A stretch of DNA of 64,000 bases from a virus. Below the pieces are notes generated by a model. That model searched no databases. It saw only the letters and a list, made by a program, of their open reading frames with translations, and had not been told where the DNA came from. Shown one piece after another: positions 46,946 to 56,106 of the stretch (position 1 is the stretch's first letter; the number at the start of each line of letters is the position of its first letter). The DNA lies in IMG/VR virus record IMGVR_UViG_3300025117_000038, positions 53,396-117,395 of that record. The stretch is one strand, 5' to 3'. The position numbers and the translations under genes were made by a program.

Positions 46946-49900
46946 CTAAACAATACCAATGTTTCTTGCAAAAATTAATCCGCTTTCTTTATAAATCCCA
47001 TCAACCCATATTACTTTATATGTATCTATGATAAAACGACTTGTTTCAAGCTCCTGGGAAAATACAAGAATTCTCCACGTTCTTTCTGGAGCATATAGTT
47101 TAATATCGACATATGGTTTATCGTTTTTCGTAGTTTTATATTCAATTGACTGAATATACCCTGCCACCTTAATAGGGTAATTAAAAGGAATCTCTTCAGG
47201 TAATTTTATTTTATCTTTTATCCATTCTCTGTACTTTACCAGTGGGTCGGTTGAGATATAACTATTAATAACAGAGTATTCCATTTCTGCTAAAGTTCTA
47301 TCATCATATTCTAAACATTCTTTTATGGGAATTTTAACATTGTAACTGAACAATGGACTTATTTTTTTTGATTCATGTTTTTTAATAGTATTAAGTGAGT
47401 TCACTATTGTTTGAGAATTTGAAATAATGGTAGCTCTATTGTATTCAAAATCGTCGAGAGCTCCTGCCTTTGCTAATACTTCTATATAATTTTTATTCAA
47501 TCTTGTTTTCTCACAGAAATCAGAAAAGTTTACGTAACTTTGGTTTTTGAGAAGTGATTCAATTGCTTCTTTCCCAAGTCCTTTAATGCCCAATAACCCA
47601 TAAACAATTTTATTTTCGTAAATAGAAAACATTGGTTTACTTTTTGTAACAGAGGGAGAGAGAATTTCAATTCCCATATTACGACATTCTTCCAGATATA
47701 TATTTAATTTATCGACATCAGTTAAACAAGTGTTCAACAAAGAACACATATATTCAATAGGATAGTTGGCCTTCATGAAGGCCGTGTAATAAGAAATATG
47801 GGCATAACCAACGGCGTGACTATTGCATGTAGCGATTCCATTAACAAAAAGATTATGAGGTTCGTTTTCCATTTCAATATCATAAACATCCTTCGTTCCA
47901 ATGTGTTTTATGGAAACTATAGAAGATACTTCTGACGAGAGTCCCTTACTCCATTTTTTCTTTCGACCCAATTTATAGTGCTCTTTTTTATGACAAGATG
48001 GACAAAGTTTTGAAATATTCTCAAAATTATTGTTATTCCTATCACCATCGTTGTGATGATGTTCTAAACGATTGTGCTCATTACCACATAATTGACAAAC
48101 ATTAACATGTTCAATTCGATTTTTTGTTTCACAAAATTTAGTGTATTCACCGTCAATATACCCCGGATTATCTTCTCCATCAGGGAACCCACTTTTGGTA
48201 TTTGAGTAGGTTTTTCCCTTACATATTTGTTTTTGATTTGAGAAACTGTATATACTGTTTGTTTTTTGATATTCCCCTATACAATATAATTTATCCCCGA
48301 CCTGTAATTCTTCAACTGTTTTAAATCCATTATCAACTATTGGAAATTTATGATTGATTGTTGTGGTAATTGATTTTCCATTTTCTAATATTATTAAATA
48401 GACATCTTTCTTCCCTTGATAATAAATATCTTTAATCTTATCAATAAAAATTTTTCCATCGATAATGTTTTTAGCATATCCATATCCCAATCTTTTATAC
48501 CGACAACTCATGGAATATTTTTTACCATTGTGTGGTATTTTATTGTTTTTCAAATAATACATTTCACCAATGGTATATTTTGGATTATGTTTTTCGTTAT
48601 TAATATAACAATCTCCATCTATACATTTATTGAACATATATCCAGATGATTCATATATATGATTCCATAGTTCACCTATTTGCACTACCGTAAGATTGGT
48701 ATTACTCTGTGCTTTATCAAAAAACTCTGGTTTTACTTTTTCAAGTAACTCCGGTTTTTTCTTGCCCATAATTTTCCTAACGGTGTCAGCTTCCTGAGAT
48801 GTAAAACCAATTTTAATGCATGTTTTAATAATTTGCTCCTGATAAATCATAAGCATTTGAGTATCTTTTAGAACATCCTCTAAAATACTGAAATCACAAA
48901 CAGCATTTTCTTCATCATTTTTGCGTTTGATGTATTTTGTATGTAGGTCGAGATTAATACATCCCGGCCTATTGAGAGTGATAGCAACAGCTATATCTTC
49001 CATTTTCTCTGGACGGAGACTGTTGGCTATTTTAACACCCATCCCACCACTTAATTGGAAAATACCGACATTATTAGTTGTTGATAATAATTCATATGCC
49101 TTTTTTGATTCAATAGAACCATCATCTACGGGGATATCATCAATTGATTTATACAAAACATCATATTGGAAAACATACTTAAGTGCATCTAAAATATCTA
49201 TCTTAAGAAAATCGTATTTAATAAACCCATTCGCCTCAATGTCCTCCATATCCCAACAGGTCACTAAAAGGTTAGATGTCTTTTCTTTTCTTAGTGGAAC
49301 CATTTCATTTAAATCAAACGGAGATATAACTATTCCTGCGGCGTGAATTCCTTTGTGAGAGATTTTACCCTCTATTTTAATAGCATAGTCGTAAAGCTCC
49401 TTGAACATTAAACTGCCACTATATAGAGTCCTTTCATTTATATATTTGTCTTTAAGCGAAGGGTTTAATTCCAATGCTTCAGTAAGATTCTTGGATTTTT
49501 TGTCAATCAAGTCAACCATACTATTGGCTTCCTGATAAGGGACTTGCATGACCCTGCAAATGGCCTTAAAAGCCCCTCTGGGAGCATAGGTAGTCATAGT
49601 CCCGATATGGGCTACCTTGTTATACCCATATTTATTTTCGATATATTTTAACATAGGAACGATATCACTTGAGCCAAAATCTATATCAATATCAGGCAAA
49701 GACCCTTTTCTCCCTTGATTATAGAACCTACTGAATAAAAGATTATATCTAATGGGGTCGACAGTATGAATACCAAGTAGGTATCCAACCAAACAACCTC
49801 CTACGGAGCCACGCCCTGCCCCGACTGAAATACCATGAGTTTTAGCATAATTTATAAAATCATGGACTATCAAAAAGTATTCGACCAATCCGGCTTCTTT

Positions 49901-50914
49901 TATAATCTCAACTTCTTCTTTAACTCTCTCTATATATCTATCATCAGAGAAAAGGTATTTGAATTTATTATTCATGGCTGAATTAATAAGATTATCAAAT
50001 ATCTCCACAGAATTATGAATTGGAGCAATACGGATTTTATAGTCGGGATATTTAACATTGCATTTATCGGCAATAGCAAGACTATTTGCAAGTAATTTTT
50101 TGATAATGGTTTTATGATTCCCCCCTGCTCCTTCGTAAACTTTCTTAAAGAGGTTGACCATAGTGTCATACATTTCGTCATATGATTTGATATAGAAGCT
50201 GTCGTCACCCATTTTTTTCCGGTCACTTGCGAAAAATCCCTGTTTTCTGCCGGAACACATTAAGATATCCTGGATAATTGAATCTTCTTTTTTGGCATAG
50301 TGGAAGTCATTGGTAGCTACCATTTTTATTTTAAGTTCTTTGCTTAATTTTACCAATTCTCTTACAACTTCGACATCTTCTTTTGTGTTATGATTTTGAA
50401 TTTCGATATATAAATTACAATGGAAAATATCTTTAAGCAAAGTCAGGTGTCTAACAGCAATATCGTGGTGTTTATTTAATAGATAATGTGAAATAATACC
50501 ATTCATACATCCAGTAAGTACAATCAAGCCTTTTGAATATTTTCTTAGAATATCAAAATCAATTCTTGGTTTATAATAAAACCCATCAACCGATGAAATT
50601 TGAATCATCTTTAGTAGATTCTGCCATCCTTGAAAATTTTTACACAATAGGACAATGTGGGTATTGTGGTCTTTCGACTCTATCCCATTGGCGGCAAAAT
50701 ACATCTCTGCCCCAATAATTGGTTTAATACCTTGCTTAGTGGCTTCTTTAATAAACTTAAATGCACTATCAACATTACCATGCTCAGTAAGAGCAATAGC
50801 TGATTGGCCGTTATTCTTGGCAGTAAGGACGACTTCATCTATTGAAGCAGAACCATCAAGAGCCGAATATTCACTATGACCATGCAAGTGAATAAAATTA
50901 GTGATTTGAGACAT
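46946..50914 (-). CDS. dnaE: DNA polymerase III alpha subunit with intein
   Basis: A 1322-residue precursor. Residues 5-210 are the PHP domain (FIHLHGHSEYSALDG). The palm carries PDIDIDFGS, the catalytic Asp triad, and GAGRGSVGGCLVGYLLG. Residues 764-1031 are an intein inserted in the highly conserved FNK-SHA motif; without it the polymerase is 1054 residues. The C-terminal part has helix-hairpin-helix (GLLGIKGLGKEAI) and an OB-like end. It is the replicative polymerase, used with the encoded clamp loader, helicase and primase; no sliding clamp is seen in the window. Confidence 0.95.
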   Translation of the reverse strand: MSQITNFIHLHGHSEYSALDGSASIDEVVLTAKNNGQSAIALTEHGNVDSAFKFIKEATKQGIKPIIGAEMYFAANGIESKDHNTHIVLLCKNFQGWQNLLKMIQISSVDGFYYKPRIDFDILRKYSKGLIVLTGCMNGIISHYLLNKHHDIAVRHLTLLKDIFHCNLYIEIQNHNTKEDVEVVRELVKLSKELKIKMVATNDFHYAKKEDSIIQDILMCSGRKQGFFASDRKKMGDDSFYIKSYDEMYDTMVNLFKKVYEGAGGNHKTIIKKLLANSLAIADKCNVKYPDYKIRIAPIHNSVEIFDNLINSAMNNKFKYLFSDDRYIERVKEEVEIIKEAGLVEYFLIVHDFINYAKTHGISVGAGRGSVGGCLVGYLLGIHTVDPIRYNLLFSRFYNQGRKGSLPDIDIDFGSSDIVPMLKYIENKYGYNKVAHIGTMTTYAPRGAFKAICRVMQVPYQEANSMVDLIDKKSKNLTEALELNPSLKDKYINERTLYSGSLMFKELYDYAIKIEGKISHKGIHAAGIVISPFDLNEMVPLRKEKTSNLLVTCWDMEDIEANGFIKYDFLKIDILDALKYVFQYDVLYKSIDDIPVDDGSIESKKAYELLSTTNNVGIFQLSGGMGVKIANSLRPEKMEDIAVAITLNRPGCINLDLHTKYIKRKNDEENAVCDFSILEDVLKDTQMLMIYQEQIIKTCIKIGFTSQEADTVRKIMGKKKPELLEKVKPEFFDKAQSNTNLTVVQIGELWNHIYESSGYMFNKCIDGDCYINNEKHNPKYTIGEMYYLKNNKIPHNGKKYSMSCRYKRLGYGYAKNIIDGKIFIDKIKDIYYQGKKDVYLIILENGKSITTTINHKFPIVDNGFKTVEELQVGDKLYCIGEYQKTNSIYSFSNQKQICKGKTYSNTKSGFPDGEDNPGYIDGEYTKFCETKNRIEHVNVCQLCGNEHNRLEHHHNDGDRNNNNFENISKLCPSCHKKEHYKLGRKKKWSKGLSSEVSSIVSIKHIGTKDVYDIEMENEPHNLFVNGIATCNSHAVGYAHISYYTAFMKANYPIEYMCSLLNTCLTDVDKLNIYLEECRNMGIEILSPSVTKSKPMFSIYENKIVYGLLGIKGLGKEAIESLLKNQSYVNFSDFCEKTRLNKNYIEVLAKAGALDDFEYNRATIISNSQTIVNSLNTIKKHESKKISPLFSYNVKIPIKECLEYDDRTLAEMEYSVINSYISTDPLVKYREWIKDKIKLPEEIPFNYPIKVAGYIQSIEYKTTKNDKPYVDIKLYAPERTWRILVFSQELETSRFIIDTYKVIWVDGIYKESGLIFARNIGIV
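47822..48625 (-). other. Intein with HNH endonuclease in dnaE
   Basis: A 268-residue element between FNK and SHA. It begins CIDGDCY (Cys1), has a block B TTTINHKFPI, an HNH core (CQLCGNEHNRLEHHH, DGDRNNNNFENISKLC, then CPSCHKKEH) and ends VNGIATCN before Ser+1. The splicing residues Cys1, terminal Asn and +1 Ser are present; the penultimate residue is Cys instead of the usual His. The HNH would make it a homing element. Confidence 0.93.
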
Positions 50915-51260
50915 ATCTAATTAGCCTATAGTTTTCTAAAATGTCATACCTGATAAAGTTTTCATTAAGATATCTTTTTATTTTAATAGATATTTCTTTG
51001 AAATCTGGATGTTTAGAGAAATCGAGTTGAATTTCACATGGTATTTTTTTTGAAACAAGAGGTCTAATGACGTGAGTTATATATTGTTTAATATGTGATT
51101 TATTCATCTTTTCAAGACTAATGAAAAGTATTCTCCCATCGGTAACTTTAGGTAATACTTCTTTCAACAAATCAAGTTGTTCGGTAAATATTTCATATTT
51201 CAATGGCTTAGTAATCTCCGGTTTTACTATATACTTATCACGCTGTATTTCAAAGTCCAT
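50898..51260 (-). CDS. Hypothetical protein
   Basis: A 120-residue basic alpha/beta protein. ATG 51260 is chosen because GGAGG lies six bases upstream; an ATG at 51266 touches the SD. It contains ILFISLEKMNKSHIKQYI and ends overlapping the dnaE start by 17 bases, so it is translationally coupled to the polymerase. It looks like a small RNase H/ATPase-type fold fragment, but no family is recognised. Confidence 0.5.
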   Translation of the reverse strand: MDFEIQRDKYIVKPEITKPLKYEIFTEQLDLLKEVLPKVTDGRILFISLEKMNKSHIKQYITHVIRPLVSKKIPCEIQLDFSKHPDFKEISIKIKRYLNENFIRYDILENYRLIRYVSNH

Positions 51261-51480
51261 TATCATCCTCCACTAATCCAGTGGTATAATTTCTACAAAT
51301 ATGAGAAACTATACCACTAATTTGACTTCCAAGCATGGGGGAGTTAATATCTTCAACAAATCCCTTTCCACAAATGCTACATGTCATAGCTATTCTTTGT
51401 TTATCCTGAAAAATTGATATGGTATAGCATCCCTCTACTCCACTTATCTCCACATAATTTTCTTGTGTATAAACATTCAT
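51250..51480 (-). CDS. Small zinc-site protein
   Basis: A 76-residue protein from ATG 51480, with GGAGAG upstream; the longer frame extends into the phosphoesterase gene. CSICGKGF and HICRNY provide Cys-x2-Cys and His/Cys ligands for one metal. Acidic C-terminus. It overlaps the next gene by 11 bases. Function unknown. Confidence 0.5.
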   Translation of the reverse strand: MNVYTQENYVEISGVEGCYTISIFQDKQRIAMTCSICGKGFVEDINSPMLGSQISGIVSHICRNYTTGLVEDDNGL

Positions 51481-51481
51481 A

Positions 51482-52588
51482 TTACTCTCCATAATAACTA
51501 AAAGGTCTGCTTCTATTGAGGTCGGTATTACCGTCTTTGTCTTGATATACAACCCAATAGCCGGGTGTATTTGGTTCCCATCCGATTTTCGGTTTAGTTT
51601 GATATGACTGTATTTTACAGCAACATCCAGTTTCACCTATTACCAAACTGCCACCATGTCTATACCACTTACCAAGTGAATGAGTGTGAGCTTGAAGGAA
51701 TAACTTAATTGGAAGCAACTTATAATAACTGTCCCATGATACCAAATGATTATAACATTCCTGTACTGTCTTTACCGGAGTTTTCTTTGCGTTTTCAAAA
51801 TGACCAATAACCATATCATTTCCATGTTTATGAAAATGTCCAACTAGGGCATAGCCCATACCATTATCAAATTCATATTTATCTGATATGATTTCTATGT
51901 TTTTGTGTTTTTTAGAAACAAGTGACAAGATATCAGTTTCAACAAGAAACATCATATCAGTAGGAACTCTTTGTCGAAAATATTTACCAACTCTATCGGT
52001 ATGATTTCCTTGTTGGAGTTTTACATTTTTCCATATCGAAGCAATACTATCAATTAAGACAGTATTAACCGCCAGCTCTTCTTTGATATTTATATCTATA
52101 TCTTTGTCGAAGCGACTGAAAGAATAACAATCAAAGATATCTCCCGGCCCGATAAAATATTCAGCATCGGAATGATGAGTAATTAAATGGGCAAGTAATT
52201 CAAGATTGTGAAAGGGGGAATGGAAATCCCCCGCCACAATTATCTTACCTGCTTCAGTTTGTTTTTTCCTTGATTTTATTTTCGCTCTTTCTATAAAAGA
52301 GTCATACTCTTTATAGATGTCGGTATAAGTTCTTACGTAAACATCTTTTGATTGGACAATATTATCGAAGTATGTTCTATTATAGGATACGTAAGTATAT
52401 TTTTTTCTTAAATAATCTTCAGAGCGAATATGTCTCTTGAATTTTTTCTCAATGCTATTTTTAATATCGAGAAAGGAGACTCCGGCATCTCTATTTTCTT
52501 TAATAAAAGACATAATCTGGGGAACATGATACCATGTTCCCATGGATTCGTTTTCGTATTTTTCTAATGCCAAAGACTCACTTTCCAT
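51482..52588 (-). CDS. Calcineurin-like metallophosphoesterase with N-terminal HTH
   Basis: A 368-residue protein. Residues 15-60 look like a helix-turn-helix (VSFLDIKNSIEKKF). The catalytic domain has all metal motifs in order: IVAGDFHSPF, FIGPGDIFDCY, LQQGNHTDR, VIGHF and LQAHTHSLG. Phage members of this family act on DNA ends, RNA or phosphoproteins. Its position between the helicase and polymerase genes favours a nucleic acid substrate, by inference. Ideal SD (AAAGGAG). Confidence 0.85.
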   Translation of the reverse strand: MESESLALEKYENESMGTWYHVPQIMSFIKENRDAGVSFLDIKNSIEKKFKRHIRSEDYLRKKYTYVSYNRTYFDNIVQSKDVYVRTYTDIYKEYDSFIERAKIKSRKKQTEAGKIIVAGDFHSPFHNLELLAHLITHHSDAEYFIGPGDIFDCYSFSRFDKDIDINIKEELAVNTVLIDSIASIWKNVKLQQGNHTDRVGKYFRQRVPTDMMFLVETDILSLVSKKHKNIEIISDKYEFDNGMGYALVGHFHKHGNDMVIGHFENAKKTPVKTVQECYNHLVSWDSYYKLLPIKLFLQAHTHSLGKWYRHGGSLVIGETGCCCKIQSYQTKPKIGWEPNTPGYWVVYQDKDGNTDLNRSRPFSYYGE

Positions 52589-52603
52589 TATTTATCTCCT
52601 TTG

Positions 52604-52903
52604 TTAGAACGGTAAATCGTCATCTTTTGATGTTTCTGTTGCAGGAACCCCACCAACAAAAGTATTGTATTTATCAAGAACCTGCCTTTGAATTTCATTC
52701 CTGACATCCTTGTTGATAGGAAATACGGAATCGTGATAAACCCCATCCTTACCCTTCTCTTGTGGGAATGATATAAAAAGACCATTTTTACCCAAGAGAA
52801 CCTTAAAATTCTTCACAACAAGGGCATTGTTAAAAGTTACGTTTACAAATGCCTTCATAGGACCATTTTCATAACTACGGAATTGAGCATCTGTGACTTG
52901 CAT
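52604..52903 (-). CDS. SpoVG-like protein with SSB-type acidic tail
   Basis: A 99-residue protein. Residues 1-75 match the SpoVG family: KAFVNVTFNNALVVKNFKV, a GLFISFP strand and FPINKDVRNEIQRQVLDKY. SpoVG proteins bind nucleic acid. The last residues are DDDLPF, the acidic-aromatic tip by which bacterial SSB recruits replication proteins. It sits in the replication operon and no other SSB is visible, so it may do the SSB job. SD AAAAGGAGAAG. Confidence 0.75.
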   Translation of the reverse strand: MQVTDAQFRSYENGPMKAFVNVTFNNALVVKNFKVLLGKNGLFISFPQEKGKDGVYHDSVFPINKDVRNEIQRQVLDKYNTFVGGVPATETSKDDDLPF

Positions 52904-53427
52904 TACTTCTCCTTTTTGTTAATACGGTTAAGATACCATTCGTCACCATAATCTTTTCCAATTGTTTTAGTAGCGAAAAAACTGGCAATAATTTCGAATG
53001 GCGAAAAAGAATCTTTAAGTTCTTCTTTCTTTTTTAATGAAACATTTTTTACTAATTTATTGAATCTGTTATCCCATGTCTCTAAGATACAAGACATTAT
53101 TTTATCGTTAAACATTAACATATGATGATATTCATGACAAAATACCCAATCGATACTTTTGGGAGTCTCAAATCTATTAATATTTATATGAATAATTGTT
53201 GATTTATCTAATTCAAAACATACTCCGCGATAGGTCATAATTTCATCAATGTTATAGAGTTTTTGCCTATCTATTAAAATTCCATGATTTTTACCATTAA
53301 GCAAAAGGGGGATACTATTGTCAGTATTACTTATGGAAACAGTAGTAGGGAATAAGCCGTTATCACTACAAACTTTTTCCCAAAATTCAATATGAGGTTT
53401 TATTTTTGTAAAATTAATTATATTCAT
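52903..53427 (-). CDS. HExxH putative metallopeptidase
   Basis: A 174-residue protein with a gluzincin-type core at residues 98-102 (CHEYHHMLM) and a preceding hydrophobic strand TIIHININ. A downstream helix has FEIIASFFATKTIG, where a Glu could be the third ligand. It resembles the IrrE/SprT class of phage and mobile-element peptidases that cut repressors or DNA-bound proteins. One-base TAATG overlap with the SpoVG-like gene. Substrate unknown. Confidence 0.55.
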   Translation of the reverse strand: MNIINFTKIKPHIEFWEKVCSDNGLFPTTVSISNTDNSIPLLLNGKNHGILIDRQKLYNIDEIMTYRGVCFELDKSTIIHININRFETPKSIDWVFCHEYHHMLMFNDKIMSCILETWDNRFNKLVKNVSLKKKEELKDSFSPFEIIASFFATKTIGKDYGDEWYLNRINKKEK

Positions 53428-53433
53428 ATTAAC

Positions 53434-53892
53434 CTAATTTTTCTTAGGTAGGGGTGGTGGTACGACATTGATTTTATATGGTTCAAGTTTTTTAATTTGC
53501 TTCTTATGGACAATAGCATTTCTAAACCATTCAGGGAGGGCAGTAGTAAGGCCATCTTTTTCATAAATACTAAAAAACTCAGGATAATTATCTCTATTTA
53601 TACCTTCAGGACTCGCTACGCTATAACCTGAATTAAATTCAACCCATTCTATATCACCTGTTGTATGAACCCCTATTGTTTTCCATTCTTTATGGTTAAA
53701 ATCAAAGGGATTTAGATTAACTCCATACATCACAACCATTGGATAGTTTGGATAGGGTTCAATTAAAAATGGCTCTGTACCAAGTTTACCACTTCCTCCA
53801 CAAACGGGACATATCATTGCCCCTTTATGTTGACTATCTACCCATCCCTTACCCTCACAGCCATGACAAGTAAATTCTATTTTATTAGTCAT
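53434..53892 (-). CDS. DnaJ-type zinc-finger protein
   Basis: A 152-residue protein. Cys9, Cys12, Cys28 and Cys31 in CHGCEGKGW and CPVCGGSGK form one half of a DnaJ-like zinc centre. The remaining 110 residues (Pro, aromatic and Asp-rich) are unrecognised and end in a proline run PPPLPKKN. No J domain. Role unknown; the zinc centre suggests binding of unfolded protein or nucleic acid. Confidence 0.6.
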   Translation of the reverse strand: MTNKIEFTCHGCEGKGWVDSQHKGAMICPVCGGSGKLGTEPFLIEPYPNYPMVVMYGVNLNPFDFNHKEWKTIGVHTTGDIEWVEFNSGYSVASPEGINRDNYPEFFSIYEKDGLTTALPEWFRNAIVHKKQIKKLEPYKINVVPPPLPKKN

Positions 53893-53899
53893 AATTACC

Positions 53900-55156
53900 T
53901 CATGAAAATGTTACGGTGTCTTTTTCAAAAGATGCTAATACCGTACCAGTTTCTCCATCTCTTTGTTTAGCAATAATTATTTCTGCTTTTGTGGCATCAC
54001 TATTATCTTTAGTATAATAAAAAGGGCGAAACAATAAAAGAACGGAATCTGCATCCTGTTCTAGGCTACCACTTTCGCGTAAATCCGACAGACGGGGTCT
54101 TTTGTCCTCTCTATCTTCACACTTGCGAGATAATTGGGATAATGCAATTACAGGAATGTCTAAATCTCTGGCAAGAACTTTCAGTCCCTTCGAAATAGAT
54201 GTAACTTCCTTAAGCATATCAGTACCCTCTACAAGCAACCCAATGTAGTCAATGATAATGGCAGAAATATCAGGATTCCTTACTTTTTCTTTTCTTGACA
54301 TTGCTGAAATAGTAGTGATATCAATAGATGCCAAATCATTTATCATGATATTTCTATTAGATTTAATATTATCATAATATTTGTTAAAAATTTTCCAATC
54401 ACTCTCTGTAATATTTTGACCTTTTCTTATTTTATACAATGGAATTTTGGTTAAGTATGATAAAATTCTTTGCCATTGATTTGTTTTATTCATTTCCACA
54501 GAGAAAAATAAAATAGGTTTATTCTCTTTGAATCCGACATTTGCCAAAATATTATTAGCAAAAACGGTTTTCCCCATACTTGGTCGTCCTGCAATAATAA
54601 TAAAATCTCCCTTATTTATCATCAAAAGACTATCGAGAGAATCAATTCCTGTTCTTATGGCAGGTTCAATTTGTTGTTTTTTCTTTAATCTATCTACAAT
54701 ACCGTCAATATCATCATGTAGGGTAGAGAATGTGAGTCCACCCTTTCGTATTACGAGAGTAATAAGTTGTCCCTCTATGTTTCTGACAATTTTATCCGGT
54801 TGCACATCCTCTTTTTTTAATGCCTTAACTCCATCGCTGAGAATGGTAGTGGCCGTTCTCATTAAGGCTCCCTTTTTTAATTCATCGAAGTAATCTTTGT
54901 ATGCAGTATATTCAATATCGACAGTCTTAATAAATCTATTGTAAATGTCATTAAATTTAGAAGAATTCATTTTACTTTTTATCAAAGTCTCATCAACAAT
55001 AACACCTTCTTCAATCATTTGTATAATACTCTCAAAAGCTTGTGAACATATAGTAGAATGAAAATCAGATGAACGCAATTCAGAAATAGCATCAAATAAG
55101 GCAGGTTCATGATTTATAATACAAGCAAGAACGGCGTATTCAACTTGTGTGTTCAA
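53900..55156 (-). CDS. dnaB: Replicative DNA helicase, DnaB family
   Basis: A 418-residue DnaB-like protein. N-terminal helical domain (1-110, with CIINHEPALFDAI), linker helix, then RecA fold with Walker A GRPSMGKT, Walker B ISAIIIDYIGLL, ALSQLSRKCEDR and DLRESGSLEQDADSV. It unwinds DNA ahead of the polymerase as a hexamer. The start chosen is TTG at 55156, seven bases after AGGAG; a TTG at 55171 would lie upstream of that SD. The gene overlaps its upstream neighbour by 17 bases. Confidence 0.93.
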   Translation of the reverse strand: MNTQVEYAVLACIINHEPALFDAISELRSSDFHSTICSQAFESIIQMIEEGVIVDETLIKSKMNSSKFNDIYNRFIKTVDIEYTAYKDYFDELKKGALMRTATTILSDGVKALKKEDVQPDKIVRNIEGQLITLVIRKGGLTFSTLHDDIDGIVDRLKKKQQIEPAIRTGIDSLDSLLMINKGDFIIIAGRPSMGKTVFANNILANVGFKENKPILFFSVEMNKTNQWQRILSYLTKIPLYKIRKGQNITESDWKIFNKYYDNIKSNRNIMINDLASIDITTISAMSRKEKVRNPDISAIIIDYIGLLVEGTDMLKEVTSISKGLKVLARDLDIPVIALSQLSRKCEDREDKRPRLSDLRESGSLEQDADSVLLLFRPFYYTKDNSDATKAEIIIAKQRDGETGTVLASFEKDTVTFS

Positions 55157-55421
55157 TAGATTTCTCCTCAATTAATTGAGAAATTGTTTTTACTGATTTA
55201 CTTTCTTTAACGTATTTTTGAGATTGTTTTTCTATGGTATTCATTATATGGTAGATGGGGAAGTCCCATTTCCCCATCTTACCAATTGCGACTTCTACGG
55301 CATCTTCACCATATCGTTTAACCATAGTATGAAGTCTTCCCCAGTCGGAACCCACTAAAGAATATCTTAACTCTTTAGTAATTTTTTGAGCTAACTTTTT
55401 TATGACAATATTGTCAGCCAT
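55140..55421 (-). CDS. Small protein next to helicase, possible loader
   Basis: A 93-residue basic helical protein with RLHTMVKRYGEDAVEVAIGKMG and WDFPIYHIMNTIEKQ. Placement directly upstream of, and overlapping, the DnaB gene is where phages often code a helicase loader or replication initiator fragment. The resemblance to the C-terminal part of DnaD-like loaders is slight. Function is a guess. Confidence 0.4.
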   Translation of the reverse strand: MADNIVIKKLAQKITKELRYSLVGSDWGRLHTMVKRYGEDAVEVAIGKMGKWDFPIYHIMNTIEKQSQKYVKESKSVKTISQLIEEKSIEHTS

Positions 55422-55425
55422 TGGG

Positions 55426-56106
55426 CTATTCCCGATATAATGATTCTAAATATGTCATGAATCCTTCATAATCTTTTATGTTCCATTTGGAAATATCAAC
55501 TTCTTCTTCTGTGTCCTTAGATTTCTTTGCCAATTCTTGTGCTTTTTCTTTAGATATATTTTTAGCTACCATAAACTTAGTTAAGGTATTTTTTGCTTTT
55601 TGGATAGGGGTAATAGTCGGCTGAGTTACCTTCGGTTGGATTTCTAACTCTCCCTTATAAGCTTCGTGAGCGACTCCCAAATAAGATGCAGCCTTACAAA
55701 GGGCGTTTGTTTTAGCTCCTTTGTAAGCATCGGCATAATTACCAAGAATAACTCTCGACCCACCGTAAGAGCTAATTCTTTTTAAGATAGCCCTTTCTCC
55801 TGTCTGCATATTTGGTTGGATAATTTCTAAGGTAGCATAACAACTAACGGTTTCTCCTTCTTTCCCTTTGGAATTCGTATATGGCTTTAATTCAATCATT
55901 AATTTACCATCTTTATCTTTTTCAATAAAATGGTCCCATCCAAAAATTCCAAAAACTTCATTAAGCCTTTCAATAACATATTGAGGTTTAATCCCTATGG
56001 CAGTAAACCCTCCCATATCAGAGGATTCCTCTACCGCACTCTCTGGGAACTTGCCCATTAATTTTTGTAAAATATCGGCATCCGAAATAACTGTTGGTTC
56101 GTTCAT
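55426..56106 (-). CDS. Rad52/DdrA-like single-strand annealing protein
   Basis: A 226-residue protein. IKPQYVIERLNEVFGIFGWDHFIE, broken by charged loops, and GNYADAYKGAKTNALCKAASYLG match the Rad52 domain (a W...E strand, then A-Y-K-x-A-x-T-x-A-L). It anneals complementary single strands in phage recombination. The C-terminal 60 residues are a Lys/Glu-rich linker and a small helix. It pairs functionally with the RecB/Cas4-type nuclease. Four-base overlap with the gene upstream. Confidence 0.8.
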   Translation of the reverse strand: MNEPTVISDADILQKLMGKFPESAVEESSDMGGFTAIGIKPQYVIERLNEVFGIFGWDHFIEKDKDGKLMIELKPYTNSKGKEGETVSCYATLEIIQPNMQTGERAILKRISSYGGSRVILGNYADAYKGAKTNALCKAASYLGVAHEAYKGELEIQPKVTQPTITPIQKAKNTLTKFMVAKNISKEKAQELAKKSKDTEEEVDISKWNIKDYEGFMTYLESLYRE

